DNA of 64,000 nucleotides from JAKFWF01 sp963732635. GTDB lineage: Bacteria > Pseudomonadota > Alphaproteobacteria > Rhizobiales > Hyphomicrobiaceae. Each line of letters begins with the position of its first letter. The first letter of the stretch is position 1. The stretch spans positions 62,001 to 126,000 of the forward strand of contig CAVTAL010000022.1 of assembly GCA_963732635.1 (NCBI GenBank), in the 5' to 3' direction. The notes under the pieces are model-generated. The model ran no database searches. It was not told the DNA's origin and saw only the letters and a program-made list of their open reading frames with translations. The position numbers and the translations under genes are program-made. Shown in pieces: positions 26,911-35,688 of the stretch.

Positions 26911-28548
26911 TCACCCCGGCACCACGATCGCCTCCATGGCGGTGCGGCCACGGATCATGTCGGAGGCTTTGTCGGCGAGCGTCATGGTGGCGGCGTTGAG
27001 GTTCGCGGACAACATGGTCGGCATGATCGAGGCGTCGACCACGCGCAGCCCCTCGAAGCCACGCACGCGCAACTGATCGTCGACCACCGCGGCTGGATCG
27101 CTCGCCGGTCCCATGCGGCAGGTGCCGGACGGATGGAATGTCGAGGTGCCACGCTCCTTGGCGGCGCCCAATAGTTCGTCGTCAGACTGCACGTGCGGCC
27201 CGGGGAAATCCTCGCGCTCGTAGAACGGTTCCAGCGGCTTTGACGCCAGCAGCTTGCGGGCGAGCTTCATGCCGGCGAGCAGCACGCGCCGGTCGCTCTC
27301 CTCGGCGAGATAATTCGGCTGGATGATCGGCGCGTCGAAGGGATTTCCCGAGCGCACCCGCACATAGCCGCGACTGTCCGGTCGCTGCTGCCAGGAAGCG
27401 ACCGTCATGCCGGGCTCGCGCTCCAGCTCGCCCTGCACGCCCTCGCGGTAGCTTGCCGGCGTGAACGTCAACTGCAGATCGGAATTGGCGACGCTCGGCT
27501 CCGAACGCCAGAACGCATAAACGAGCGTCGGCACCAGACCAAGGATGCCCTTGCGCCGGAACACCCAATCGGCGACTTCGAGGCCGAGCCGCCAGCCGCG
27601 CGCCCGCTCGTTGATGGTGTCGATGTTCTTGACGCGGGCGACGAAGCGCGGCGCGTAGTGATCGCGCAGGTTCTCGCCGACGCCGGCCAGCGCATGGCGC
27701 ACCTCGATGCCGTTCGACTTCAGCAGCTCGGCCGGGCCGATGCCGGACAGCTGCAGCAACTGCGGCGAGTTGAACGTGCCGCCTGACAGGATCACCTCGC
27801 GGCGGGCGCGGACCTCGTGCACGGTGCCATGCGCGCCGCCACGGTTGTACTTGATGCCGACCGCCTTGTTGCCGTCGAACACGATGCTGGTCGCATGCGC
27901 GTGGGTAGTGACCTTCAAGTTCGGCCGCTTCATCGCCGGATGCAGGAACGCACGCGCCGCACTCATCCGGCGGCCCTTGTAGATCGTGCGCTGCGTGTAG
28001 TTGACGCCTTCCTGGATGCGGCCGTTGTAGTCGTTGTTGCGCGGGATGCCATGCTGCACCGCGCCCTCGATGAAGGCCTCGCACAGCGGGTGCCGCCACT
28101 CGTTGTCAGTGACCGTGAGCGCGCCCTCGCGACCACGGAACGTATCTTCGCCGTCGCCGATGCGCCGTTCGAGCCTGCGGAAGTAAGGCAGCAGGTCAGC
28201 GTAACCCCAGCCGCGGTTGCCCATCTGCGACCAGGTGTCGAAGTCCATCGGCTGGCCACGATTGTAGACGTTGCCATTGATCGAACTCGAACCGCCGAGG
28301 GTCTTGCCACGCGGCGCCAGGATCTTGCGGCCGCCGGTCCAGGTCGACGGCTCCATCGAGTAGAGCCAGTTCACGCTCGGGTCGTAGAACGTCTTGATGA
28401 AGCCGGCGGGTATGTGGATGAAGGGGTTCCAATCACGCCCGCCCGCTTCCAGCACCAGCACGCTGGTGCCTGAATCCTCGCTAAGGCGATTGGCCAGCAC
28501 GCAACCTGCCGAGCCGGCGCCGACAATGATGTAATCGAACGTTTCCAT
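26911..28548 (-). CDS. GMC-family FAD oxidoreductase (choline dehydrogenase-like)
   Basis: The 545-residue protein has the FAD-binding start YIIVGAGSAGCVLANRLSED, GMC signature 1 RGKTLGGSSSINGNVYNRG, signature 2 ILSGGTFNSPQLLQLSGIG, and the C-terminal catalytic block FHPSGTCRMGPASDPAAVVD with VVDASIMPTMLSANLNAAT. It oxidises an alcohol; the substrate is not determinable. The frame is intact, unlike the second GMC gene at 44-45.6 kb. Confidence 0.92.
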   Translation of the reverse strand: METFDYIIVGAGSAGCVLANRLSEDSGTSVLVLEAGGRDWNPFIHIPAGFIKTFYDPSVNWLYSMEPSTWTGGRKILAPRGKTLGGSSSINGNVYNRGQPMDFDTWSQMGNRGWGYADLLPYFRRLERRIGDGEDTFRGREGALTVTDNEWRHPLCEAFIEGAVQHGIPRNNDYNGRIQEGVNYTQRTIYKGRRMSAARAFLHPAMKRPNLKVTTHAHATSIVFDGNKAVGIKYNRGGAHGTVHEVRARREVILSGGTFNSPQLLQLSGIGPAELLKSNGIEVRHALAGVGENLRDHYAPRFVARVKNIDTINERARGWRLGLEVADWVFRRKGILGLVPTLVYAFWRSEPSVANSDLQLTFTPASYREGVQGELEREPGMTVASWQQRPDSRGYVRVRSGNPFDAPIIQPNYLAEESDRRVLLAGMKLARKLLASKPLEPFYEREDFPGPHVQSDDELLGAAKERGTSTFHPSGTCRMGPASDPAAVVDDQLRVRGFEGLRVVDASIMPTMLSANLNAATMTLADKASDMIRGRTAMEAIVVPG

Positions 28549-28666
28549 GAGCCCCGGGCTCCCCTGATGCGCTTTTGCCTGCGGTTATAGGTCAGGGATC
28601 TGCCTTGCGGGCATGCAATTTAGCAGGGCGGGGAAGCCGACGCGGCACGGGTTCAACCGACTTTAG

Positions 28667-28759
28667 GCTGGGTTAGGGCACCATTCACGGCCGCAACTCA
28701 ACAATTGCACTGCCCGTGGCGTGTTGGGTTAGGCGCCGCAACGGCGCCAAACCAACCTT
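28667..28759. repeat. Two-hairpin repeat family 2, copy 1
   Basis: GGGTTAGGGCACC, CAACTCAACAATT, GTGTTGGGTTAGGCGCC and GGCGCCAAACCAACCTT occur in order. The same layout recurs at 38812-38897. Two consecutive inverted stems are separated by about 25 bases. It overlaps the 3-prime end of the minus-strand hydrolase gene and supplies its stop codon. Confidence 0.75.
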
Positions 28760-29646
28760 CGCGTCACCCGAAAAACCGCTCCATCTCCGCCAGTCACCAG
28801 CTCCGGTACTTCTTCCGCCAGATAATGGCCGCTCGGCAATGCGCCACCGGTGACGGGGGCGTCACAGTATTGCCGCCAGATATCGAGCGCGTCGTACCAA
28901 ACGCCGATCTTGCCCTTGGTGCCCCACAGAACGTGCAACGGGCATTGTATGCGATTGCCAGCCGCCCGGCTGACCCGGTCGTGCACGAGGTCGATGGATG
29001 CAGCGGCCCGGTAGTCCTCGCACATGCCGATGATGGTTTCGGGCTTGCGCGCCCATTCGAGATAATCGGCCAAAGCCTGCGGATGGAAGAATGTGTCGTC
29101 CTTGGCCTCGCGCGCGGTGTGCGCCTTGAACCACGCGTCCGGCGACGCGCTGATGATGTTCTCCGGAAACGGATGCGGCTGGGCGAACCAGAACCAATGG
29201 TAATAGCCGAGCCCGAACGCCATGTCGGCGCGCTCGAAATGCTCGATGGTCGGGATAATGTCGAGCAGCATCAGCTTCTCGATCCGCGCCGAATGGTCAA
29301 TCGCCAGCCGATGGGCGACACGGGCGCCGCGATCATGCGCGCAAACGAGAAAGCGAACATGCCCAAGCTTGCTCATCAGTTCGGCCATGTCACGCGCCAT
29401 CGCAGCCTTGGCATAAGCCGCGTGATCGGCCGATGCAGGCGGCTTGAACGAGCCGCCGTAGCCGCGCAGATCCGGACAGATCACGGTGTATTTACGCGCC
29501 AACAGCGGCGCCACGGCGTGCCACATTGCGTGCGTCTGCGGATTGCCATGCAGCAACAGCAGCGGCGGACCGGAGCCACCATGGCGCACACGCAGCGCGC
29601 CGTCGCCGACATTGATCTGTGAAAGCGTGAAGCCGTCGAACCACAT
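28729..29646 (-). CDS. Alpha/beta hydrolase, haloacetate dehalogenase-like
   Basis: The 305-residue protein is close to fluoroacetate dehalogenases. It has LLLLHGNPQTHAMWHAVAPL (oxyanion region), ICPDLRGYGGSFKPP, nucleophile Asp with both Arg in AHDRGARVAHRLAIDH, the second Asp in LMLLDIIPTIEHF, YYHWFWFAQP (His-Trp), CEDYRAAASID (Tyr) and the catalytic His in LPSGHYLAEEVPE. All residues needed for defluorination in the Rhodopseudomonas enzyme seem present; substrate still needs proof. The last 12 residues (VTRRLVWRRCGA) are encoded by a palindromic repeat, so the native C-terminus has been replaced. Confidence 0.82.
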   Translation of the reverse strand: MWFDGFTLSQINVGDGALRVRHGGSGPPLLLLHGNPQTHAMWHAVAPLLARKYTVICPDLRGYGGSFKPPASADHAAYAKAAMARDMAELMSKLGHVRFLVCAHDRGARVAHRLAIDHSARIEKLMLLDIIPTIEHFERADMAFGLGYYHWFWFAQPHPFPENIISASPDAWFKAHTAREAKDDTFFHPQALADYLEWARKPETIIGMCEDYRAAASIDLVHDRVSRAAGNRIQCPLHVLWGTKGKIGVWYDALDIWRQYCDAPVTGGALPSGHYLAEEVPELVTGGDGAVFRVTRRLVWRRCGA

Positions 29647-29673
29647 GGAGCCCTCCGCCGCGAGATCGAGCGC

Positions 29674-31194
29674 TCAGCCCTTGCCGTAGTCGGTGATGCG
29701 ATCCATCAGCCGGGGCCGGGCGGCAACAATCGCGGCCGGCTCCGCCACCACCTTCGCCTCGTCGTGACCGTTCGCCACTTGCACACTGGCGACCGCCGGC
29801 ACGTCTTCGACCTTCGCCGGCTCAGGCTTCGGAGCGGGCAACGCCACTGGCTCCGACTTCACCAACACCGGTCGATTGACGGCGTGTGCCCCGTGGGCAA
29901 GCTCGGGCTTGGCTGCGGTGATGCGCTGCGTCAATGTACGGCGCACGGCGGCGGACGGGGGACGTCGCGCCTGGGCCGATGCCGGCAGTGTACCCGCGCC
30001 GAGCCGGCGCATTTCTTCCATGAAGTGCTGCGCCTGACGCGCCAGCTTCTCGTTCGATGCGGCGACTTCGGCCCTGAGCTTGCGGATCGACTCGGCCTGC
30101 GCCTCGGTCTGAACCTGCAACGAACTCAGCTTCGACTTCATCGCGATCTTGCTGTCCTTGATCGACAGTCCACGGTCGCTGCCAACGTCCGGTCCCGCCT
30201 CATAAGTCGCCAATGCGGCACCAAGGCGCGCGATTTCCTGCGCCTGGTCCTCGATCTTCTGGTCGCGCTGGCGAACTTCGGTGTCATAGCGGCTCTGGTC
30301 GACCTGACCGGCCGAAGCTACATCCTTCATGGCCTTGAGCGCGGTTTCGGCCCGCACCAGATCGCGCTGCAATCGCACCACTTCGGGCACTGTCGCATCG
30401 TCGCTCGCAGCCTGCTCGTCCTTGCCGCCTTCGCCGCCCTGCAACCGATCCAGCACGGAGGCCTGATCGCGGGTGCGCGACCGCAGCGCCTCGATCTCGG
30501 CGCGCAGCGCCAGTTCGGTATCGAAAGTCGGATCGGCGAGGCCGTCGCGATTTTGCGCCGCGCGGGTGTCGAGCACCATGTTGAGACGCTCGATCTCGGA
30601 ACGCTGCTGGGTATTGATCTGCACGGCCTCGACCAGGGCCCGCTGCGTCCGTTCGGCATCCTGGCCGAGATTGGCGATCTCGCGGTCGCGCTGGAACAAC
30701 AGCTTCTTGGCCTCGATCAACCGCTGCTCGACCTTCGGCAGGCGGTCGGCGATGGTCTGTTCGAGCACGTTGCGGGCGTTGAGCGCGGCTTCCATTTCGG
30801 CGCGCGAAGTATCGAGCGACGAGGTCAGCGCATTGATCTGGCCATCCCGGCGGCCAACTTCGACCTGCTGCCGGGCGGCGTCGAACTTGAAGTGCTCAAG
30901 CTGGGTTTCGAGCCGGTGCACGCGCAGGGCGTTGTCGGCGCGGATGCGGTCCTTGTCGGCGCGCAACTCGTTCTCGGTCGTCGGCAGCGAAGCGCGGACA
31001 CGCTCGGACGTCAACCTGACCGTCCGCGCGCGATAGGCCGGCGTCAGCAACACCACGAGCAAGCTCGCGATGAGAAAGCCGAGGGCCACGAACATGGCGG
31101 TCTGGATCGAGATCAAGCGTCGGGTTCCCGGCTCGTGCGTGAGGCGAATCAGCGCCCTCCCGAAAACCCGACCACGCGGCGCAAGCGCGCGCAA
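29674..31194 (-). CDS. Membrane-anchored coiled-coil protein
   Basis: The product has about 506 residues. One transmembrane segment near residues 34-55 (MFVALGFLIASLLVVLL) is followed by long heptad-rich coiled coil from about 75 to 390 (LRADKDRIRADNALRVHRLE, QRLIEAKKLLFQRDREIANL). The tail is Pro/Ala-rich (PAPKPEPAKVEDVPAV). The topology is probably N-in with a periplasmic rod, or the reverse; the sequence does not settle it. I do not know a named family; similar proteins are conserved hypotheticals in Hyphomicrobiales. The start may be TTG 31194 or ATG 31095. Confidence 0.75.
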   Translation of the reverse strand: MRALAPRGRVFGRALIRLTHEPGTRRLISIQTAMFVALGFLIASLLVVLLTPAYRARTVRLTSERVRASLPTTENELRADKDRIRADNALRVHRLETQLEHFKFDAARQQVEVGRRDGQINALTSSLDTSRAEMEAALNARNVLEQTIADRLPKVEQRLIEAKKLLFQRDREIANLGQDAERTQRALVEAVQINTQQRSEIERLNMVLDTRAAQNRDGLADPTFDTELALRAEIEALRSRTRDQASVLDRLQGGEGGKDEQAASDDATVPEVVRLQRDLVRAETALKAMKDVASAGQVDQSRYDTEVRQRDQKIEDQAQEIARLGAALATYEAGPDVGSDRGLSIKDSKIAMKSKLSSLQVQTEAQAESIRKLRAEVAASNEKLARQAQHFMEEMRRLGAGTLPASAQARRPPSAAVRRTLTQRITAAKPELAHGAHAVNRPVLVKSEPVALPAPKPEPAKVEDVPAVASVQVANGHDEAKVVAEPAAIVAARPRLMDRITDYGKG

Positions 31195-31277
31195 CCGGCT
31201 CCCGAAGAGTTCGGCGACCGAACCAAAGAACGCGGACCTTCAGCGCGTAGCGGCGACTTGCACCAACATCACACCGG

Positions 31278-32312
31278 TTAGAACGGATTCCAGGTCGGAT
31301 TGCGGGTATACTTCAAATAACCGACGTTGGCACCTAGTCTCAGACCGATGCCCGAGCGGATTGGCGCCAAAACCACATCGCCGTATTTCTGGAACTGCAC
31401 GGAGACGCCGCCGATCAGGTAGGCGGTGCCCTGTACGCCACCGAACCGGTGATAGATGTCCGACGGGTCGCGCAGGTTGTAGACCAGCACCATCGTCTTC
31501 GAGCCTTCGCCACCAAAATCGTAGCCGAGCGACGGGCCCTGCCAGAACACCTTGTGCGTGCCGGCGTCCTTGGTGTGCAGCCGCCCCTCGCCATAACGCA
31601 ATCCAGCGACGAACGCGCCGCCAGCGTCCTCGCCCAGAATGTAGCCGTTCGGGCGGCCGGCCTTCTGGAAGGTGTATTCGATCACGCTGGCAAGGCCGCG
31701 ACTGACCGAGCCAAAGAAACCGTGGCCAGCCTGGGCGATCTCGTTTTGCGAATAGTAGCCGCGAATCGGCTGCTCGTCGGCATTGCGCGGCACGCGCTCC
31801 GGCATCTGGCGCGGGCCGTTATCGCCATAGTCGCGCTCATAAGGCTCGCGCGGGCCCGGAGGCGGCGTATAGGGCTCGCCGTAGCCACCGCCTTGGCCCA
31901 CCGGCGGGCGGTAGACTTCGCCGCTCGCAGTGCCGTAGTTGCCGCCGCTGCCGCCCGGCGGCCGATAGGCATCGTTGCCGCCGGATGCGCCGCCCTGGGC
32001 GCGATTGCTGCGCGGCTCATAACTCTGGCTACCACCGTAGCCGCCCTGTGATTGTGGTTGCGGCGAATAGACGTCGCCACCACGCGACGGCGAACCATAA
32101 CCACCCTGCTGGCCGTAGCCGCCACCTTGATACGGCGCCGGCGGCGGGTCCGACTGATCGGCATCATCGCCAACACCGAGACGCTGCTGCCCTGGTGGCT
32201 GCGAGCGCTCCCAGGGCAAGCGCTCCTGTGCCGTGGCGCCGAGGCCGGACAAGAGCAATCCGGCTGCCGCGAGGCCGCTCAGAAGTTGGTTGGCAAAGCT
32301 GCGTGGCAGCAT
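31278..32312 (-). CDS. EipA-family (DUF1134) envelope protein
   Basis: The 344-residue protein has a signal peptide (FANQLLSGLAAAGLLLSGLG), then a long low-complexity region rich in Gly, Tyr, Pro, Gln and Ser (about residues 30-175). The C-terminal DUF1134 domain follows: SRGLASVIEYTFQKAGRPNG, YILGEDAGGAFVAGLRYGEG, GPSLGYDFGGEGSKTMVLVY, VQFQKYGDVVLAPIRSGIGL. Brucella EipA is a periplasmic protein needed for envelope integrity. The Tyr/Gly-rich linker is longer than in the Brucella protein. The start ATG at 32312 places the signal peptide at the N-terminus. Confidence 0.87.
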   Translation of the reverse strand: MLPRSFANQLLSGLAAAGLLLSGLGATAQERLPWERSQPPGQQRLGVGDDADQSDPPPAPYQGGGYGQQGGYGSPSRGGDVYSPQPQSQGGYGGSQSYEPRSNRAQGGASGGNDAYRPPGGSGGNYGTASGEVYRPPVGQGGGYGEPYTPPPGPREPYERDYGDNGPRQMPERVPRNADEQPIRGYYSQNEIAQAGHGFFGSVSRGLASVIEYTFQKAGRPNGYILGEDAGGAFVAGLRYGEGRLHTKDAGTHKVFWQGPSLGYDFGGEGSKTMVLVYNLRDPSDIYHRFGGVQGTAYLIGGVSVQFQKYGDVVLAPIRSGIGLRLGANVGYLKYTRNPTWNPF

Positions 32313-32434
32313 GGTCACGGTCCCGTGCAAGAATTGCAGGGCGGGCAACCGCGAAGTCGCGGCCGAACGCCGGTCATCTTTGGATAACCATTTGCGGAAA
32401 AGTATTACTAAAGTGTGGCTATTTCGCAGGCGCC

Positions 32435-33268
32435 TCACGTCATCAGCGTGGCGAGTTCGGGGCAACTCCAAGCCATAAAATCTTGATTTTTAAACTGTTT
32501 ATCCGCTTTTCCATAGAGCAATTCAGTGCCGTCGTGCAGCGTCACCAAACCGCCGGCCGCCCGCAAAACCGCGTCTCCCGCCGCCGTGTCCCACTCGCGA
32601 ATCGCGCCAAATCGCGGATAGAGGTCGGCATCGCCGCGCGCCACCAGGCAGAATTTCAGCGACGAACCGATGTTGCGGCGCTCCTTGACCGCCCAGCGCG
32701 CCAGGAAGGCTTCCGCCTCGGACGCGCCATGCGTGCGACTGGCCACCGCCGCCAGGTTCTTCATGTCCGGCCGGCGCGTATGAATTCGCCATGGACCGAT
32801 CTGTGCGAACCGCGTCGCGCTACTGCCTGGATCGACCTTGGCCTCGATTGCGACCTCGGGCCCGAGCGCCGCGAACAGGCTGCCGGTTGCCGGCGCGTAG
32901 ACGACGCCGAAGGTCGGCCGGCGGTTCTCGATCAAAGCCACATTGACCGTAAAGTCGGGATCGCCAGCGACGAATGACTTGGTGCCATCGAGCGGATCGA
33001 CCAGGAAAAAGCGGTCGCCGATCGCTGGCACATCACCGGCTTCCGCCGCCTCCTCGGCCACCACCGGCACACCAGGGGCGGCGATGGCCAGCGCGGCATG
33101 CAATATCGCCTCAGCCTCGCGGTCGGCGATGGTGACCGGCGAGGCGTCGCTCTTTTGGTCAACGGTCACGCCGGACTTGAAATAGTGCATCTCCAGCCGG
33201 CCAGCGGCCAGGATCGCCGGCAGCAGCCGGTCGGCGAGTTCTAGGTATTCCAATCCCTGCAATTGCAT
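32435..33268 (-). CDS. cysQ: 3'(2'),5'-bisphosphate nucleotidase
   Basis: The 277-residue inositol-monophosphatase-fold enzyme recycles PAP from sulfate assimilation. Motifs: VVAEEAAEAG, FFLVDPLDGTKSFVAGDPDF (metal site DPLDGT), and the C-terminal REWDTAAGDAVLRAAGGLVT. GSSLKFCLVARGDADLYPRF is typical of CysQ rather than SuhB. The start MQLQG at 33268 has no strong site; an ATG four codons upstream is possible. Confidence 0.9.
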   Translation of the reverse strand: MQLQGLEYLELADRLLPAILAAGRLEMHYFKSGVTVDQKSDASPVTIADREAEAILHAALAIAAPGVPVVAEEAAEAGDVPAIGDRFFLVDPLDGTKSFVAGDPDFTVNVALIENRRPTFGVVYAPATGSLFAALGPEVAIEAKVDPGSSATRFAQIGPWRIHTRRPDMKNLAAVASRTHGASEAEAFLARWAVKERRNIGSSLKFCLVARGDADLYPRFGAIREWDTAAGDAVLRAAGGLVTLHDGTELLYGKADKQFKNQDFMAWSCPELATLMT

Positions 33269-33515
33269 GGCGAATTCCACTGATAGGGTGGCAGCGCTGC
33301 ATCAATCACGCAGGCCGCGGGCAAAATCGGCGACAAAGCCACACTGACCGCTGTTCCAGACTTGGCATCCGACGTGCGGCGCATGTATCACGATAATTGA
33401 TTTGCGGTCGGGTCGGATTTTGTACGCCTGCATAGCGCAGCCTCGCGCGATGGCGTCCACCCGCAGCCGCGTATTCGCGCCGATACCCGGCCGATTTGAC
33501 CGAACAGAGGCTGCC

Positions 33516-34157
33516 ATGACCCCGATTGCGCAACCGACCGACCTTGAGCTCGCGGCGCTGATTTCCAGCAAGATCTGCCATGACGTCATCGGTCCCGTGG
33601 GGGCGATCTACAACGGCCTCGAGATTCTCGACGAAGACGACAACCAGGAAGCGCAGACCTATGCGCTGAACGTCATTCGTAACGTCACCCAACAGGCCTC
33701 GGCCAAGCTGCAGTTCGCCCGATTCGCCTTTGGCGCCGCCGGTTCGGCCGGCTCCCAGATCGACCTGTCGACCGCCGAGCAGATCTCGCGCGGTTTCGTC
33801 GGCAACGGCAAACACAAGCTGATCTGGAAGGGCATTGGCGGATATGCCGCCAAGGATCGCGTCAAACTGCTGCTCAATCTGGTGGCGAGTTCGATCACCG
33901 CCCTGCCGCGCGGCGGCGAAATCGAGGTGATGATCACCGGCACCGCCGAACAGCCGATGTTCGTCATCCGCTGCCGTGGCACCAGCGCCCGCCCGCCGCA
34001 GTATCTCACCGAATTCGTTCTTGGCACGCAGCCGCCGCAACTCGATGCGATGACGATCCAGGCCTATTACACGTGGCGGCTCGCCACCACCTCCGGCATG
34101 CGCATCGAAATCCTGAAGGATGGCGCCGATATTTTGCTGGCCGCCGGCGCTGCCTGA
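33516..34157 (+). CDS. chpT: Histidine phosphotransferase of the CtrA phosphorelay
   Basis: The 213-residue protein has the phosphorylated histidine in SSKICHDVIGPVGAIYNGLE, followed by a dimerisation helix pair and a degenerate HATPase-like domain lacking ATP-binding G boxes (VKLLLNLVASSITALPRGGE, QLDAMTIQAYYTWRLATTSG). ChpT passes phosphate from CckA to CtrA and CpdR and so controls the alphaproteobacterial cell cycle. It is followed 149 bases later by a single receiver-domain protein. Confidence 0.92.
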   Translation: MTPIAQPTDLELAALISSKICHDVIGPVGAIYNGLEILDEDDNQEAQTYALNVIRNVTQQASAKLQFARFAFGAAGSAGSQIDLSTAEQISRGFVGNGKHKLIWKGIGGYAAKDRVKLLLNLVASSITALPRGGEIEVMITGTAEQPMFVIRCRGTSARPPQYLTEFVLGTQPPQLDAMTIQAYYTWRLATTSGMRIEILKDGADILLAAGAA

Positions 34158-34306
34158 TTTGAATCAGACGCCCGCCTCCTAAACAAGATACAATTTTCAA
34201 CCTCGGATTAACAATTTCCCCTCAAAGTCGGAATCGAATTGCGGTGCGCGCCGGGAGACCGGTCTTCGCGCCGAACCGCGCCTACGCGATTTCAGAGGGC
34301 TATCCG

Positions 34307-34678
34307 ATGCTTTGCTGGCTTGTCGTCGACAACTCCGACCTCATCCGTAAGGTTGCCCGCAAGGTGCTCGAAGACATGAACTACATGGTGCTGGAGGCGG
34401 ACAGCGGTGAGTCAGCCATCGCCCAGTGCATGAAGGCGATGCCGGAGCTCATTCTGCTCGACTGGCACATGCCGGGCACGTCCGGGCACGAAGTCATGGC
34501 GGCGATCAGGAACATTCCATCAGAACACCGACCGGTGATCGTTTACTGCACGACGCAGAACGACCCGCTCGACATCAGCCGTGCGTTCGCCAACGGCGCC
34601 GACGCCTACATGCTGAAACCGTTCAACCGCTCGATCCTGAAGGCCAAAGTCGCCGAGGCAGCTCTTCTGGCCGCCTGA
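34307..34678 (+). CDS. Single-domain response regulator
   Basis: The 123-residue protein is CheY-like with receiver only: LVVDNSDLIRKVARKVLE, phospho-acceptor Asp in LILLDWHMPGTSGHEVM, Thr in VYCTTQNDPLD and Lys in YMLKPFNRSILKAK. There is no output domain. Its place after chpT suggests an interaction with the cell-cycle phosphorelay, but it is not recognisably CpdR or DivK. The start MLCWLVVD follows AGAGGG. Its stop directly abuts the stop of the convergent EamA gene. Confidence 0.87.
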   Translation: MLCWLVVDNSDLIRKVARKVLEDMNYMVLEADSGESAIAQCMKAMPELILLDWHMPGTSGHEVMAAIRNIPSEHRPVIVYCTTQNDPLDISRAFANGADAYMLKPFNRSILKAKVAEAALLAA

Positions 34679-35575
34679 TCATTTGCGCGATGCCAGCATC
34701 ACGCCGGTGAGGATCAAGCCCAGCCCGACGAGGTGATAGCCCCGGATCTCCTCGCCAAGCAGCAGCGTCGACAGCAACGCCCCGTAGACCGGCACCAGAT
34801 AGAGAAACGCGCCGGCCCGCGCCGCGCCGATCAGTTCGATGCCGCGCGCCCAGGTGGCATAGGCGAGCGCACTGGTGATGATGCCCGCATATCCGACGGC
34901 CAACAGCGTCATCAGGTCGAGCTTCAGTGGTTCACCGGTCATCGCCTCCACCACCGTCAACGGCACGTTGGTCAGCGCCGAAACCACCGACATCGCGATC
35001 AGGAATGTCATCCAGTGCACGCCGGGCCGCAGCCGCAGGCAGGCGCTATACACCGCGAACAGCGCCATGTTGGCGACGATAATGATGTCGCCAACGTTGA
35101 ATTGCAGGTGCTCGAACACCTGCGGATCGCCCTTGCCGACGATCGCCAGCACGCCACACAGCGAGATCACGATCCCGAGCACCTGAACGAAACGCACCCG
35201 ATCGCGAAAAATCATGGCGCCGGCGGCAATGATGAATGCCGGCACGGTGGCGTTGAACACGGCGGCGTTGAGCGCGATGGTGTACTTCAAGGCGACAAAC
35301 TGCAGGGTGCCAAACACGCCACCGCCAGCGATTGCCAGCAGTGTCACGGTCCACGGCGCGGCGGCGAGCTTGGTGGCATCGCGACGCAGGTGGCCGAAGG
35401 CGAATGGCAAAACCACTGCCGCGGAGACAACCCAGCGCAGCAACGACAAGCTGCCGGGTGCCACATCTTCGGCGATCAAGCGTCCGACTATGTGATTGCC
35501 GGCCCAGCACAGCGGCGCGATGGCAAGCAACAGGTACGGGCTCGCGCCGACGAAGCGGGCGATGCGGCTGATCAT
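34679..35575 (-). CDS. EamA/DMT-family membrane transporter
   Basis: The 298-residue protein has ten predicted membrane segments in two EamA repeats (APLCWAGNHIVGRLIAEDVA at the start, then FVQVLGIVISLCGVLAIVG and YAGIITSALAYATWARGIEL in the second half). Such proteins export amino acids or other metabolites; the substrate is unknown. It is convergent with the response regulator with no gap between stops. Confidence 0.88.
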   Translation of the reverse strand: MISRIARFVGASPYLLLAIAPLCWAGNHIVGRLIAEDVAPGSLSLLRWVVSAAVVLPFAFGHLRRDATKLAAAPWTVTLLAIAGGGVFGTLQFVALKYTIALNAAVFNATVPAFIIAAGAMIFRDRVRFVQVLGIVISLCGVLAIVGKGDPQVFEHLQFNVGDIIIVANMALFAVYSACLRLRPGVHWMTFLIAMSVVSALTNVPLTVVEAMTGEPLKLDLMTLLAVGYAGIITSALAYATWARGIELIGAARAGAFLYLVPVYGALLSTLLLGEEIRGYHLVGLGLILTGVMLASRK

Positions 35576-35688
35576 GTAATTTCCAACCCTTAGGCGGGCC
35601 TCGTGGCGTTTCCGCCCGCAATATATCGTCTCGGCGCGCAATCCGCGAGGACAACTCGCGGTCCACTGCTGGCGGGGCGCTGGCGCAC

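Noticed and set aside
29764..31281. A 505-codon plus-strand frame opposite the coiled-coil gene
   Set aside because: It has Arg/His/Leu-rich antisense composition, while the minus-strand protein has a clear membrane segment and heptads.
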